From Staphylococcus sp. ACRSN (lineage in GTDB: Bacteria > Bacillota > Bacilli > Staphylococcales > Staphylococcaceae), in the NCBI RefSeq assembly GCF_022346615.1, contig NZ_JAKRNS010000001.1, positions 1-64,000 on the forward strand: a stretch of 64,000 nt of DNA, in the 5' to 3' direction. The notes under the pieces were generated by a model that was given only the letters and a program-made list of their open reading frames with translations, did not search any database and was not told the origin of the DNA. Positions 26,084 to 35,574 of the stretch are shown here, piece after piece. The position numbers and the translations under genes were made by a program. Each line of letters starts with the position of its first letter. The first letter of the stretch is position 1.

Positions 26084-26761
26084 TTACTCCTTTAATACCA
26101 AAATTTTGAAGTCTGCGTACTTTCTTACATATTCGAATGCTACTAACTGAATCCCTAGCAACACTAATATAGAGCCCGAAACTAAAAATTTTGAATCCGC
26201 AATATTAGGTACTAAAATATACTCTACAATTCTTTCAACATATAATAATGATCCTATCAATGTTAATCCAAGACCTAAAAGCGTTTTCACTTTGCCATTG
26301 ACATATTGTTCTAGTTTAGGCATTTCAATGAACAATAATATTGTGCCAACTGTCCACAATGTAAAACAAATAAACATTGAAGTAGTAGATAATAACCAAT
26401 AATGATATAAATCAATATTGTTTTGTATAGCCATAAAGTAAAATAAATTACAAAATGCAAATGCCGCATTATATGTGCTAACCACATTGATCACAGTCAA
26501 AAACTTTGCATAATTTTTTAATAATCTGTTGTTTTTATATTTACGCTTTTCAAAATTAAAAAATCGAATAAATTGTAATAAACTAATAATTATAATTAAT
26601 AGTTCAATGACAGTGATTGATTTTAAATAAAATGGTATATTTCTATATTCCAATCCATTAAATAACGTTATTCCAGTAAACAGAATCATAAATAAGGCAA
26701 ACAAACTTATTATTTGTGTTGCAGGTTTTCTTAATTCATCAATTTCATTATTTATATTCAT
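26084..26761 (-). CDS. six-TM membrane protein, candidate immunity to the LXG toxin
   Basis: 225 residues with about six TM helices and a soluble N-terminal turn (NINNEIDELRKPATQ). It starts 13 bp after the LXG toxin gene, with AAGGAG in front, the usual place of the cognate immunity gene. A membrane-embedded immunity protein would fit a toxin with a glycine-zipper, membrane-active tail. Its N-terminal 71 residues are duplicated at 20191-20520, and related full-length genes are at 22422 and 23149. Confidence 0.68.
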   Translation of the reverse strand: MNINNEIDELRKPATQIISLFALFMILFTGITLFNGLEYRNIPFYLKSITVIELLIIIISLLQFIRFFNFEKRKYKNNRLLKNYAKFLTVINVVSTYNAAFAFCNLFYFMAIQNNIDLYHYWLLSTTSMFICFTLWTVGTILLFIEMPKLEQYVNGKVKTLLGLGLTLIGSLLYVERIVEYILVPNIADSKFLVSGSILVLLGIQLVAFEYVRKYADFKILVLKE

Positions 26762-26774
26762 CTTTAATCACTCC

Positions 26775-28337
26775 TTAAAATATGTTTCCTAAAGTTTTCC
26801 CAAAATCTATAAATGAACCTTTAGTAGCATTTACAGTTTGATTGGCTTTGTCCTTAGCAATATCTGTTACAGATTTTCCACCTTTGAAAACTTTTGCTTC
26901 TGTAGCTAAACCAATCCCAGCACCAATTAATAAACCAGCACCTGCCCCCAAAGGACCTCCAATGGAAGCACCTATGGCCGTACCTGTTCCTGTGCTTGCT
27001 GCTATTGCGCTCAAATCAACTGCGGAATCAACCACTTTCTTTTGTGTAGATTTTTTACTTCCGAAATTTAATCCAACCGCAGCTATGGCTGATAATGGCC
27101 CTAATCCTTTACCTAGAATTTTCAATGATTTCAAGCCCTTACCTAGCAAGTTTTTCCCTTTAAAATCTTCTAATTCTTTCAATGTAAAGTCTTTAATTTT
27201 TTTGGGGTTCTTTACTAAATCACGCATGTTTTCACTTATAACTTCATTGAAAGCTGCTTTACTAGAACTTTTTAGTACTGACTTTGGAGTAGCTTTTCCC
27301 ATCACTTGTCTAATACTCTTTAACTCTTTATCATCAAAGTTTTGTGTCATTTTCAATGCATTTGAGAACTTGTCCGTAACTTTCATACCTTTGGGATTTT
27401 TCATTAGAAATTCTGCAGCTTTCATCATTTTTTTCCCTTTTATATTTTCAATGTTGGTATTTAATATACTATTCATGAACTTCATTTTTTTAGCACCTAC
27501 AGCTTTTACTGCGTTTTGTTTCAATAATCTATTTCCTTTAGTAAGGTTACCGTCACCTGCTATTGCTGCAACTACCAGATAGCTCTTCATTTCCATTAAA
27601 TTTTTTACATACTTTGCATATTTTTTGCCACCATATGCTGCATTTTCGTATTTTTCTAACTCTGACTTCATTTGTACAAATTGATTATTTTTCGAATGAA
27701 AAGTGTATTGTCTTTTGATATTTGCTGCGTTTTTAGATATTGTGGAACGATTGCTTGGCATATTTTTAACTTTCGATGTCATTGTAGCCACAGGTGAAAT
27801 CATCGTTAATAATTCCAAATCATCTGAGGCATGACTGTTTTGAAAGTCCTCAAAATCTGATACAGTATTTTTAATGTGCTTTGTTAATTCTTTTCCTTTG
27901 TCTTTGACAGCACTATCTGAGACCGTTTTTGCCGATGTTAAATCATGGACGCCACCAATTGTGCTATTCATTCTTGTTTTTGTTTGCTCTATTTTTTCTA
28001 CTGATTGGTCTATATCTTCTTTATAAGTTTCCAAAGCATCTTTATTCAAAATAGCACTATGATCATTATCTACATTATCATGAAAAGCCTTTACAGCACT
28101 TTTAAATTTTGTGTCAAATTCTTCTTTTATTTCATCCAAACGATTAATGGTTTCAATATGAAAACTTTGATTATAATTATTTATACTAGTTGCAGTTTTT
28201 CCTGTGAAATTGTCATCACTTTTCAGATTTTCAATATTAGTTTTCAAAGTAGTAGTCTGCGTTGATAATTTATTCAATGCCTTGGATACTGAATCGTATA
28301 AATCATGAACTTCAGCCATTTTCACTTTATTGCCCAC
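26775..28337 (-). CDS. LXG-domain T7SS toxin with glycine-zipper C-terminus (EsxX-like)
   Basis: 520 residues. The N-terminal about 200 are an LXG-type helical targeting domain (coiled-coil heptads from AEVHDLYDSVSKALNKL onward). A variable middle follows. Residues about 445-485 form a glycine-zipper hydrophobic segment (GTGTAIGASIGGPLGAGAG, then LLIGAGIGLA). GTG start after GGAGG. By analogy with EsxX/TspA-like S. aureus effectors, it would be secreted by EssC and insert in the membranes of rival bacteria. Two small helper genes precede it and putative immunity follows, as expected for an LXG operon. Confidence 0.82.
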   Translation of the reverse strand: MGNKVKMAEVHDLYDSVSKALNKLSTQTTTLKTNIENLKSDDNFTGKTATSINNYNQSFHIETINRLDEIKEEFDTKFKSAVKAFHDNVDNDHSAILNKDALETYKEDIDQSVEKIEQTKTRMNSTIGGVHDLTSAKTVSDSAVKDKGKELTKHIKNTVSDFEDFQNSHASDDLELLTMISPVATMTSKVKNMPSNRSTISKNAANIKRQYTFHSKNNQFVQMKSELEKYENAAYGGKKYAKYVKNLMEMKSYLVVAAIAGDGNLTKGNRLLKQNAVKAVGAKKMKFMNSILNTNIENIKGKKMMKAAEFLMKNPKGMKVTDKFSNALKMTQNFDDKELKSIRQVMGKATPKSVLKSSSKAAFNEVISENMRDLVKNPKKIKDFTLKELEDFKGKNLLGKGLKSLKILGKGLGPLSAIAAVGLNFGSKKSTQKKVVDSAVDLSAIAASTGTGTAIGASIGGPLGAGAGLLIGAGIGLATEAKVFKGGKSVTDIAKDKANQTVNATKGSFIDFGKTLGNIF

Positions 28338-28356
28338 TGTCTATGTCCTCCCAACT

Positions 28357-28761
28357 TTAATTACTAGCTAATTGCCTATTAATACTTTCAATACTGCTTG
28401 ATAGCTCTGTTATATCTGATTCTACACCTTCAATTTTGGTTTCTAACTTTTGCAAGTCACTATCCATTTGTTCAATCGCATCATCATATTTGTTACCATA
28501 ACATTTAACTGCTTCGTCTAAAGTATCTCTTTTATCATCTGCTTTATTTCTTGTATCTCCAGACCATTCATTATTTTCAATTTCTATACCACTGTATGTT
28601 TTATTTTCTGAATCAAAGTCTTCTTTTATTTCATTTGCACTTTTTATAGCTGCTTTTAGTCTCTTTTTATCTGTTTCTAATCCTGTTAACTCAGTTTCTT
28701 TTGCTCTTTTCTGTCCAATATATTCAGCGCGTCTTCTCTTAAGTTGAACTTTGTTAGACAT
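28357..28761 (-). CDS. DUF5082-like LXG helper (Lap2-type)
   Basis: 134 residues, almost wholly coiled coil (KRRRAEYIGQKRAKETELTG at the start, a second helix 95-134) with a WSGD turn near residue 70 that recalls the WxG turn of WXG100 proteins. This fits the DUF5082/Lap2 helpers that pair with LXG domains to present them to the secretion machine. ATG at 28761 with GGAGGTG upstream. It lies 20 bp ahead of the toxin gene. Confidence 0.75.
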   Translation of the reverse strand: MSNKVQLKRRRAEYIGQKRAKETELTGLETDKKRLKAAIKSANEIKEDFDSENKTYSGIEIENNEWSGDTRNKADDKRDTLDEAVKCYGNKYDDAIEQMDSDLQKLETKIEGVESDITELSSSIESINRQLASN

Positions 28762-28779
28762 TACCAATTCACCTCCAAT

Positions 28780-29082
28780 TTAGTTTGCATTAACACTAGT
28801 GTTAGTATTTTCACTAATTTGGTTTGCCATATCGTTATCATTATTTTCAAAATCATCTACTGCTGTTTGCATGGCTTTAGCATCTTGCGTAATAATTGAA
28901 CTATAGTTAGCTACTGCAGAATTTAACGTTTCTATTGCTCCAGCAAAATCAGTAAAGGGACTGATATCTGTACCTGATAATGCATTGCTAACTGAACTTA
29001 ATTTGACGTTAGCACCAGAATTTGAAATTTCACTGATTTTACCTGAGGTACTACCTGTTTCAACTTTAACTTCCCCCATCAT
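28780..29082 (-). CDS. TIGR04197/DUF5344-like LXG helper (Lap1-type)
   Basis: About 100 residues, small and helical with many Ser/Asn, matching the short 'type VII effector' family typically found directly behind essC and before DUF5082 and LXG genes. GGAGTG precedes the ATG at 29082. By family it forms a complex with the LXG toxin and Lap2 for secretion. It is the first gene of the essC-linked effector module, two bases after essC. Confidence 0.75.
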   Translation of the reverse strand: MMGEVKVETGSTSGKISEISNSGANVKLSSVSNALSGTDISPFTDFAGAIETLNSAVANYSSIITQDAKAMQTAVDDFENNDNDMANQISENTNTSVNAN

Positions 29083-29090
29083 TATCACTC

Positions 29091-32000
29091 CTATTCAATT
29101 AGTTTGATTTTCTGACTTTCATTATTATTAAAGTAGTGCATTTCGTAAGGTTTTAGCATAGGCTCTTTATTTGTTGATTTCGATGGTGTAAAGTCTTGAT
29201 CATAGAGTCTCGATACAATAACTGCTTGATTAACAATCTCTCTAGTTAGCTTTGTTTCTCTATCATATGTACCAATAATATCGTTATACATACTTCCTAT
29301 AATTGTATAAACGTTAACTTTTGGACCCTCAGATAGTATGTTTTTAATATTTTTTTCTGTAATTCCCGTCATACCAACAAATGCTTTCAAATTATTAATG
29401 AACACAATTTTAATGTCTTGTACTGATTTTTCTCCATCTAGTCTTTTTTGAATTTCTACATCAAAGCCTTGCTTTATAAATTTAAGTTCTTCTTGAGTAC
29501 TATAATACGATGAGACATCGTTGGCTTTTTTCTTCATGTTTCCTTCAGGATCAATTAAAATGATTGTCGATTTATTTTTTAATGATTCAAATGTTTTAAA
29601 AATTCTATTATTTACTATTTCTAAGTCTTTAGGAACTCTCGCAGTGATAATACTAGGAACCTTCAAATCCAAACTCACTAGTTCTACTTCTTCAAAGTCT
29701 AAGCCTAATGGTATTTGATGATTTTCAAGGATTACTTTCTCTAAATCGTAACGTGCACTTAAATCTTCCAAAAGCACTTTCTCTGGCATCATTGGAATAC
29801 GCGGTGGATAATCGCCTACGTAATACTCATTCATTTGTGCTATTTCATCTTTGATTCTGCTGTTGTATGTTTGATCCTCACTTACTTCAAATGGTTGAGC
29901 AATTTGTACCTGAGTAAAGTTGTCATCATTTATTGCAGCACGACCTTTTATATCTTTGACGCCTTTTTTATATGAACCTATAATATTCGTGAGTTCACTA
30001 TTTTCAAATAGGTAAAGTGCGATACGTGTCTTTATGTTTGTAAATATCGCAGATTTAATTGCATTAGAACGTGAACCTGTCAAAATAATATATACGCCTA
30101 ACGCCAAGCCTTCTCGCGTTACTTTTGCCATCATTTCTTCATAATTTTCAACAAATGGTGATTCTTTAACCGTGTCGTAATTATCAATAATGATAAAGAC
30201 GTTTGGCACGTTTGTTTGTGTTGCTTTATTATATTGTTCAATATTAATTACACGTTCTTGACTCAACATTTTCTTACGCTCTGCAATCAATTGAGTTACT
30301 CGTTTAATTGCTTTTTCAATTTTTTCTTCTTGATCCACTGTGAAATAATCGGCTACATGTGGTATATCCGATACAGGCATCAAGCCATTAGTACCAAAGT
30401 CAAATAAGTACATATGTGCTTGATTGGGTCTATAATGACGTGCAATATCAAATATTATATTGTGTAAGAAATTGGTACGACCATAACCTGGACTTCCTAT
30501 TAATGCGATGTGACCTGCTTGTTTTAATTTAAGTTTCAGTGGTCCTTGGTATTGTTCTTCAGGAACATCTTTCAGACCTAGTGTGAGTTCAACTTCTGGT
30601 GGCTGTGTTGACCACAATTTTTTGAAATCTGTTTCAATCAAATCCGTCTGGTAAACCGCTTCAGGTAATGGGGGTAACCAAGGACGCTTTACATTTTCAA
30701 CGGCTAGACGTTCAGTAACCTGCTCAATATGATCAATCACTGCCTCTAGCTCTGTTTGTGACGCCTCTTGTTCATCATTGACTAGCCCACTTAAATCTTT
30801 ATTAATTGCTTGTAATTGACCAAAGTCATTAATCATGTATATTGTTTTGTCTTCGACTTCTAAAGCATCACCCATGACATCATACGCTGCCCCACTCCAA
30901 GCAGATTGAAATAATTCATAGATTTCATTGTTACCTACTTGTAAATAAGCACGACCAGGTAATGTAATATCAGCAGCATCTGGTGTTTTTAAAATTTCGT
31001 TACTATCTTGTTTATCCTGTACTTTTAATGCCAATTTAAATTTAGAATTGGACCATATTTGATCATCTACAACACCCGATGGTTTTTGTGTTGCTAAGAT
31101 TAAATGAATGCCTAATGAACGACCGATACGCGCTGTTGATACAAGTTCTTTCATAAAATCAGGTTGCTCAGATTTTAATTCGGCAAACTCATCCGAGATA
31201 ATAAATAAGTGAGGCATGGGTTCTGTAGCTAAACCTTCTTTAAATAATTTATGATACTGGTTAATGTGATTCACATCATGTTGACCAAACAACCGTTGAC
31301 GTTTACGTAATTCTGCTTTAATGGAAGTAAGCGCACGCATCGCTTCATCGCCGTCTAAATTAGTAATCGTACCTACGAGGTGCTTTAAATCTTTAAAAAG
31401 ATTCGCCATACCGCCACCTTTATAGTCAATCAATAAGAATGCCACTTCATGTGGATGGAAATTAACAGCTAATGATAAAATATAAGATTGAATAATTTCT
31501 GATTTACCAGAACCTGTCGTACCCGCAATCAAACCATGTGGTCCATGCGCTTTTTCATGTAAATTTAGCGATAAAATATCATCTTTACCACGTACACCTA
31601 GTGGCACTGCCATCGTTTTAAATGTTTCATTTTGTTGCCAACGGTGCGCAATGTTAAGCTCTTTTACTTCGTTAACGTTATACATTTGTAAAAAAGTAAC
31701 GCTATTAGGAATTGCATTTTTCATATGTTCAATATGATTTAAATTGGCCAAGCGTCTAGCTATGTATGCTTTATCTATGTCCCCTGGAGCTTCAGGTGTG
31801 AATTGCAATTGCATTAATTCTGCTTCTTTCATCACGAGTTCGCCTTCTGTACGTGATTTAATATCAATAATTGTTTCCACATGTTCAGGCAAGCTCTCGA
31901 TGACATCTTCAACAAAGATAAGCGAAATCCCATATTCTGATAAATCTTGATTAACATATTCTAAGATAACGTGATCGATAATAAGTGACATATCAGTAAT

Positions 32001-33536
32001 TACGAAAATGAGATGTGGTGTAAACATAATTTTTTCATTACTTTTACTACGCTCCCGCACTGTTTGAATACGTTCTTTAATCATGCTATATACAGATGTA
32101 AGTATCTGATCTCGTGTACGTTGATTGTAGACAAACCCTCTGATATTTTGTGCTTGCAATGTCATATGTGGTAACCATCTGGCCCAATTAAATGTATCTC
32201 GCTCATCTTCACGCATAACAAGTAAAAATTCAATATCGTGATAACTATGAAAAGTTGATAATTGCAAAATCATTTTTTCTAACTCTTCAATTATCAAGTG
32301 GCGCACACCAATATATGCAATAGGACCATGTGTTAAATCATTAACTAAAGGAGCTTGTTCTACATCTTGGTAGAATTCATAAAGTTCCTTAGCATCATCA
32401 AACAGTTCATCTCTTCGTGGAATAAACTCATCTTCGTTATAATCTATTTCGAAAGATTTTTTAATATTTGTTATGCCTAACTTATAATGCAAGAAGTCAT
32501 GATGATGTGATGTTTTTTCATAAATCCGTGGCGCTCTCGTTTCTACAATATCTTTGATTTCAGGTAACAAGGGATAATGAAAATTCAGACTAAATCGTTG
32601 TGCCTTAATAGCATTATTAATTTCTGTTGTCTTATCTCTTAAATATAGTTGATAGTCTTTTTCACGCTTGTCCACTTCTTCTTTATATTTCTTTTTCTCT
32701 GTAAAGTAAGTAGTGATACCAAAAATAATTGTAACTATACTCATACCTATCATCATCAAAATGTATACACCAATAGGTCTTACTAAAAAGATGACTACTG
32801 TTAAAGCAATCATTACGAGCGGTGGAATGATTGCACGCCAAATCATAGTGTTATTTTTTTGAATAGGCTGTGGTGGTTTTTCTATTTTAATTTTATCAGT
32901 TGGCTCTCGGTGGATAATTCTAGGTGAACGATGGTAATCATTATAATCCTCTAATTGTGCATTCGGGTCATTTCTAATTAAGCGAATTAATTGTGAACTC
33001 ATCTCTTTATGTGAACAAATAACAATGCCTTCAGCTTGAACTTCCGTCCAAATGCCTCCAACAACTAGGTGATCACCAATATATACTTTGTTTACCTTCT
33101 CTTTTTGTAACTCATAATTCACATATACATCTATACTGCTATCATGCACTAATTGAATAAATTGATTATGTTTTATGTCATTAATATGTTTAAACATTAA
33201 TACACTTGATAACTCTGTTACTTCTATATCTTCAAATGCATGCGGTCCAATCGTCATAACACTTTGATTAGATGGATATGCATAAGATGACGTTTCGTCT
33301 TCGGAATATATCATGAGTGTGACGTCACCTTGTGCTGTCTTTCGTACCATAGATTGAAATATCGTTGAATGGTTTGCTTGCCACATTCCCGCTTCATTTT
33401 GTTCTAAATGAATAGCTTCTTCCAAATTTTTAATATACATATCTGCACTAGCATGATTGCTTATTGTATATGTCTTGTTGTTTCTCAGATTTAGCATTTT
33501 TACTTGTTCCTGGTACTTTATAATCAATTTATGCAT
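29091..33536 (-). CDS. essC: EssC, T7SS FtsK/SpoIIIE-type ATPase
   Basis: 1481 residues, normal for EssC. Order: two N-terminal FHA-like domains (to about 190), two TM helices near 225-275, then ATPase domains. The first clear Walker A is GTTGSGKS near 670; a second domain has the degenerate GSPGYGRT near 1010. The middle is closely S. aureus-like, but roughly the last 230 residues diverge, as in the essC variants that define which effector set follows. The downstream LXG/DUF5082/DUF5344 set resembles the S. aureus essC2 arrangement. Motor and substrate gate of the secretion channel. Confidence 0.97.
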   Translation of the reverse strand: MHKLIIKYQEQVKMLNLRNNKTYTISNHASADMYIKNLEEAIHLEQNEAGMWQANHSTIFQSMVRKTAQGDVTLMIYSEDETSSYAYPSNQSVMTIGPHAFEDIEVTELSSVLMFKHINDIKHNQFIQLVHDSSIDVYVNYELQKEKVNKVYIGDHLVVGGIWTEVQAEGIVICSHKEMSSQLIRLIRNDPNAQLEDYNDYHRSPRIIHREPTDKIKIEKPPQPIQKNNTMIWRAIIPPLVMIALTVVIFLVRPIGVYILMMIGMSIVTIIFGITTYFTEKKKYKEEVDKREKDYQLYLRDKTTEINNAIKAQRFSLNFHYPLLPEIKDIVETRAPRIYEKTSHHHDFLHYKLGITNIKKSFEIDYNEDEFIPRRDELFDDAKELYEFYQDVEQAPLVNDLTHGPIAYIGVRHLIIEELEKMILQLSTFHSYHDIEFLLVMREDERDTFNWARWLPHMTLQAQNIRGFVYNQRTRDQILTSVYSMIKERIQTVRERSKSNEKIMFTPHLIFVITDMSLIIDHVILEYVNQDLSEYGISLIFVEDVIESLPEHVETIIDIKSRTEGELVMKEAELMQLQFTPEAPGDIDKAYIARRLANLNHIEHMKNAIPNSVTFLQMYNVNEVKELNIAHRWQQNETFKTMAVPLGVRGKDDILSLNLHEKAHGPHGLIAGTTGSGKSEIIQSYILSLAVNFHPHEVAFLLIDYKGGGMANLFKDLKHLVGTITNLDGDEAMRALTSIKAELRKRQRLFGQHDVNHINQYHKLFKEGLATEPMPHLFIISDEFAELKSEQPDFMKELVSTARIGRSLGIHLILATQKPSGVVDDQIWSNSKFKLALKVQDKQDSNEILKTPDAADITLPGRAYLQVGNNEIYELFQSAWSGAAYDVMGDALEVEDKTIYMINDFGQLQAINKDLSGLVNDEQEASQTELEAVIDHIEQVTERLAVENVKRPWLPPLPEAVYQTDLIETDFKKLWSTQPPEVELTLGLKDVPEEQYQGPLKLKLKQAGHIALIGSPGYGRTNFLHNIIFDIARHYRPNQAHMYLFDFGTNGLMPVSDIPHVADYFTVDQEEKIEKAIKRVTQLIAERKKMLSQERVINIEQYNKATQTNVPNVFIIIDNYDTVKESPFVENYEEMMAKVTREGLALGVYIILTGSRSNAIKSAIFTNIKTRIALYLFENSELTNIIGSYKKGVKDIKGRAAINDDNFTQVQIAQPFEVSEDQTYNSRIKDEIAQMNEYYVGDYPPRIPMMPEKVLLEDLSARYDLEKVILENHQIPLGLDFEEVELVSLDLKVPSIITARVPKDLEIVNNRIFKTFESLKNKSTIILIDPEGNMKKKANDVSSYYSTQEELKFIKQGFDVEIQKRLDGEKSVQDIKIVFINNLKAFVGMTGITEKNIKNILSEGPKVNVYTIIGSMYNDIIGTYDRETKLTREIVNQAVIVSRLYDQDFTPSKSTNKEPMLKPYEMHYFNNNESQKIKLIE

Positions 33537-33553
33537 TGTTTCTCAGTCCCATA

Positions 33554-34885
33554 CTAATTATTGCGTTCTGCCTTTTGTCTTTTTTCTTTATCTTTTTGTT
33601 CTTGCTCTTTTTGTTTCTTCTCATTTTCTTCTTGCTGTTTTAACTTTTTATCTTTTTTCTGATCTTCTTGTTCTTGCTTCTTAGCCTTTTCATCTTTAAC
33701 CTCATTTTCTCTATCTAAAATATCTTGCAGTTTATCGTTATATTTTTTGGTTGCTTCTGATCTTTTATCATTTGATAGATCTGGATTATTTTTAATATCA
33801 CTTAACTTGTTAATCAACGCTAATTTCATAATATCGTTGTCATCTAAATAAGTAGCAATATTTAACGCTTCATCTAGATGACCTTGCCCTAATTCAACCC
33901 AATACAACAAGTAATCTTTATTTGAATTCGGCGTAATATTATTTAATAAATTTTCTTTTTTCTCTTTTTCCAAACCTTGCTTATTTGTTTGTATGTAACT
34001 CGTTGCATATATGTATAAAGCTTCTTTATCTAAATGCTTACCATTTAAATCTTTATACTTATTTAACACCTGTGTATAGTCTGCTTTTACGTATGCTTGA
34101 TAACCCTTTTCAACTTGGTCGTTCATTTTCATTACAGAGAAATACATATATGCCAATAGCGCTAATAAACCAATAGCTACCACTCCCACGGAGATAGCTA
34201 TCCATTTAAAAACGGTATATCTAGTCTTTCTTACGTAGGCAAAATTTTGTGTATAATCTTTTTGTTGTTTATCGTATTGTTCATTCAACAATACCGTTAA
34301 CTGTTGTAATGTATTTGCTTCTATAATTTTCTTTTCGAATGGCGTACCTTTATGTAACGCTAAATTACCTTCTACTAAAGCTTCAAAAGATGTTTTTTGA
34401 TTAAATGCAGTAATCACTAATGCTTTATACCGTGTCAAAAACTCTTCTTCTGATAGAGCTAATGGAGCAACTACATTTTTCAGCCCTCGTGTTTTGACTA
34501 AAGGAAGTCCATCTTTTGTAAAATAAAGCTCATCAGCACTTAAATTAAATGTATAACGCGTATTACTAATATCTTGTAATTTTGAAATATTTAAGAGATA
34601 TCTTAATTTTTCATTTTTAGCAAAATTTTTTATGTTATCGAAGGGGATTGTATGTTCCGAAATTTGATAGTGAATTTGATAACTATCCTTTAATTCTGTC
34701 ACATCAGCATCCATAAAATATTGACTGTTCTGTTCCAGTAGGTACATTAAGTGATGATGTTCTGCCTTAATAGATGCTTTAGATATTTCCCTCATATCTA
34801 CTCTTTGTTTTTGTATATTAGCTGTATCTACAACCTCTTCTAACGGTTCAAGTTCATTTTGTGCTTTAGACTTATTATCAGCCAT
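33554..34885 (-). CDS. essB: EssB, T7SS membrane component
   Basis: 443 residues. N-terminal cytoplasmic pseudokinase-like domain (to about 215), a single TM near 228-250, a helical extracytoplasmic part, and a very Lys/Glu/Gln-rich C-terminal tail. This matches S. aureus EssB in size and layout. ATG at 34885 gives good spacing to AAGGAG; the ATG two codons before is too close. EssB is an essential core channel subunit. Sits between esaB and essC, 18 bp from the latter. Confidence 0.95.
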   Translation of the reverse strand: MADNKSKAQNELEPLEEVVDTANIQKQRVDMREISKASIKAEHHHLMYLLEQNSQYFMDADVTELKDSYQIHYQISEHTIPFDNIKNFAKNEKLRYLLNISKLQDISNTRYTFNLSADELYFTKDGLPLVKTRGLKNVVAPLALSEEEFLTRYKALVITAFNQKTSFEALVEGNLALHKGTPFEKKIIEANTLQQLTVLLNEQYDKQQKDYTQNFAYVRKTRYTVFKWIAISVGVVAIGLLALLAYMYFSVMKMNDQVEKGYQAYVKADYTQVLNKYKDLNGKHLDKEALYIYATSYIQTNKQGLEKEKKENLLNNITPNSNKDYLLYWVELGQGHLDEALNIATYLDDNDIMKLALINKLSDIKNNPDLSNDKRSEATKKYNDKLQDILDRENEVKDEKAKKQEQEDQKKDKKLKQQEENEKKQKEQEQKDKEKRQKAERNN

Positions 34886-34897
34886 TTTCATTTCTCC

Positions 34898-35140
34898 TTA
34901 TAATAATTTCAAAATATCACCATCAGCAATTTGGAAATCAATTAATCTATCATTTTCTACTAATAATTGCTGCTTGGTTATGACTTTTATTTGAATTTTC
35001 AAATCGTAAATATCAATATCTAAGCTATCCATTACTAAAGGTAATAATGTCTTCAAAGGCATGTATATTGGCACAGCTAAATCGTATGTCCCGAAATTGT
35101 AATTGGAAAAATCAAACGTTACTTTTTTATGCTGATTCAT
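34898..35140 (-). CDS. esaB: EsaB, ubiquitin-like T7SS protein
   Basis: 80 residues with the ubiquitin-like beta-grasp pattern (KVTFDFSNYN, DLKIQIKV, DGDILKLL), the usual EsaB length. A cytoplasmic regulator required for T7 secretion in S. aureus. ATG overlaps the essA stop. Confidence 0.93.
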   Translation of the reverse strand: MNQHKKVTFDFSNYNFGTYDLAVPIYMPLKTLLPLVMDSLDIDIYDLKIQIKVITKQQLLVENDRLIDFQIADGDILKLL

Positions 35141-35574
35141 TTATGTCTTCGTCTCCCTCTGCTAATTGAAAAAATCACAAATCCAATGGTTAAAAAAGCT
35201 CCTATACCTAACAAAATATATGGGATGATATTTTGTTGCTGCTTATTTTGTATATAAGGCCTTTTATCACTTTCAGAACCATTTTGAGGTTCTTTTGTCG
35301 ATGAAAAAAGTCTGTTTTTTGTTTGATCCAAACGAGTCGATTGACCCGTTTGATCATGAAACAGTTCTTTTTTAATCTTTTTATCTTTTGCTTGTTGCTT
35401 ATCTTTAATGCTGTCATTTACTGCCTTGCTATCATTATCAAATAAAGTTGTATCATATTGATCCAAATCTTTATTGATAGTTTCTTTTTCTTCTTTTTGA
35501 ACATCAATATCAAGGCTACCTTGCTGATTATCCGCAGTTAATAATGTCAATGTTAATAATCCTTCCATTAACAT
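35137..35574 (-). CDS. essA: EssA, T7SS membrane protein
   Basis: 145 residues. An N-terminal hydrophobic stretch, a long charged extracytoplasmic region and a C-terminal TM (about 118-138) followed by RGRRRHK, as in S. aureus EssA (about 152 residues). Core membrane component. Overlaps the last base of esaA and the start of esaB. Confidence 0.92.
   Translation of the reverse strand: MLMEGLLTLTLLTADNQQGSLDIDVQKEEKETINKDLDQYDTTLFDNDSKAVNDSIKDKQQAKDKKIKKELFHDQTGQSTRLDQTKNRLFSSTKEPQNGSESDKRPYIQNKQQQNIIPYILLGIGAFLTIGFVIFSISRGRRRHK

Noticed and set aside
26842..27582. 246-codon plus-strand ORF opposite the LXG toxin
   Set aside because: Shadow of a Lys/Gly-rich coding region; no ribosome-binding site and an implausible Phe/Pro-rich product.
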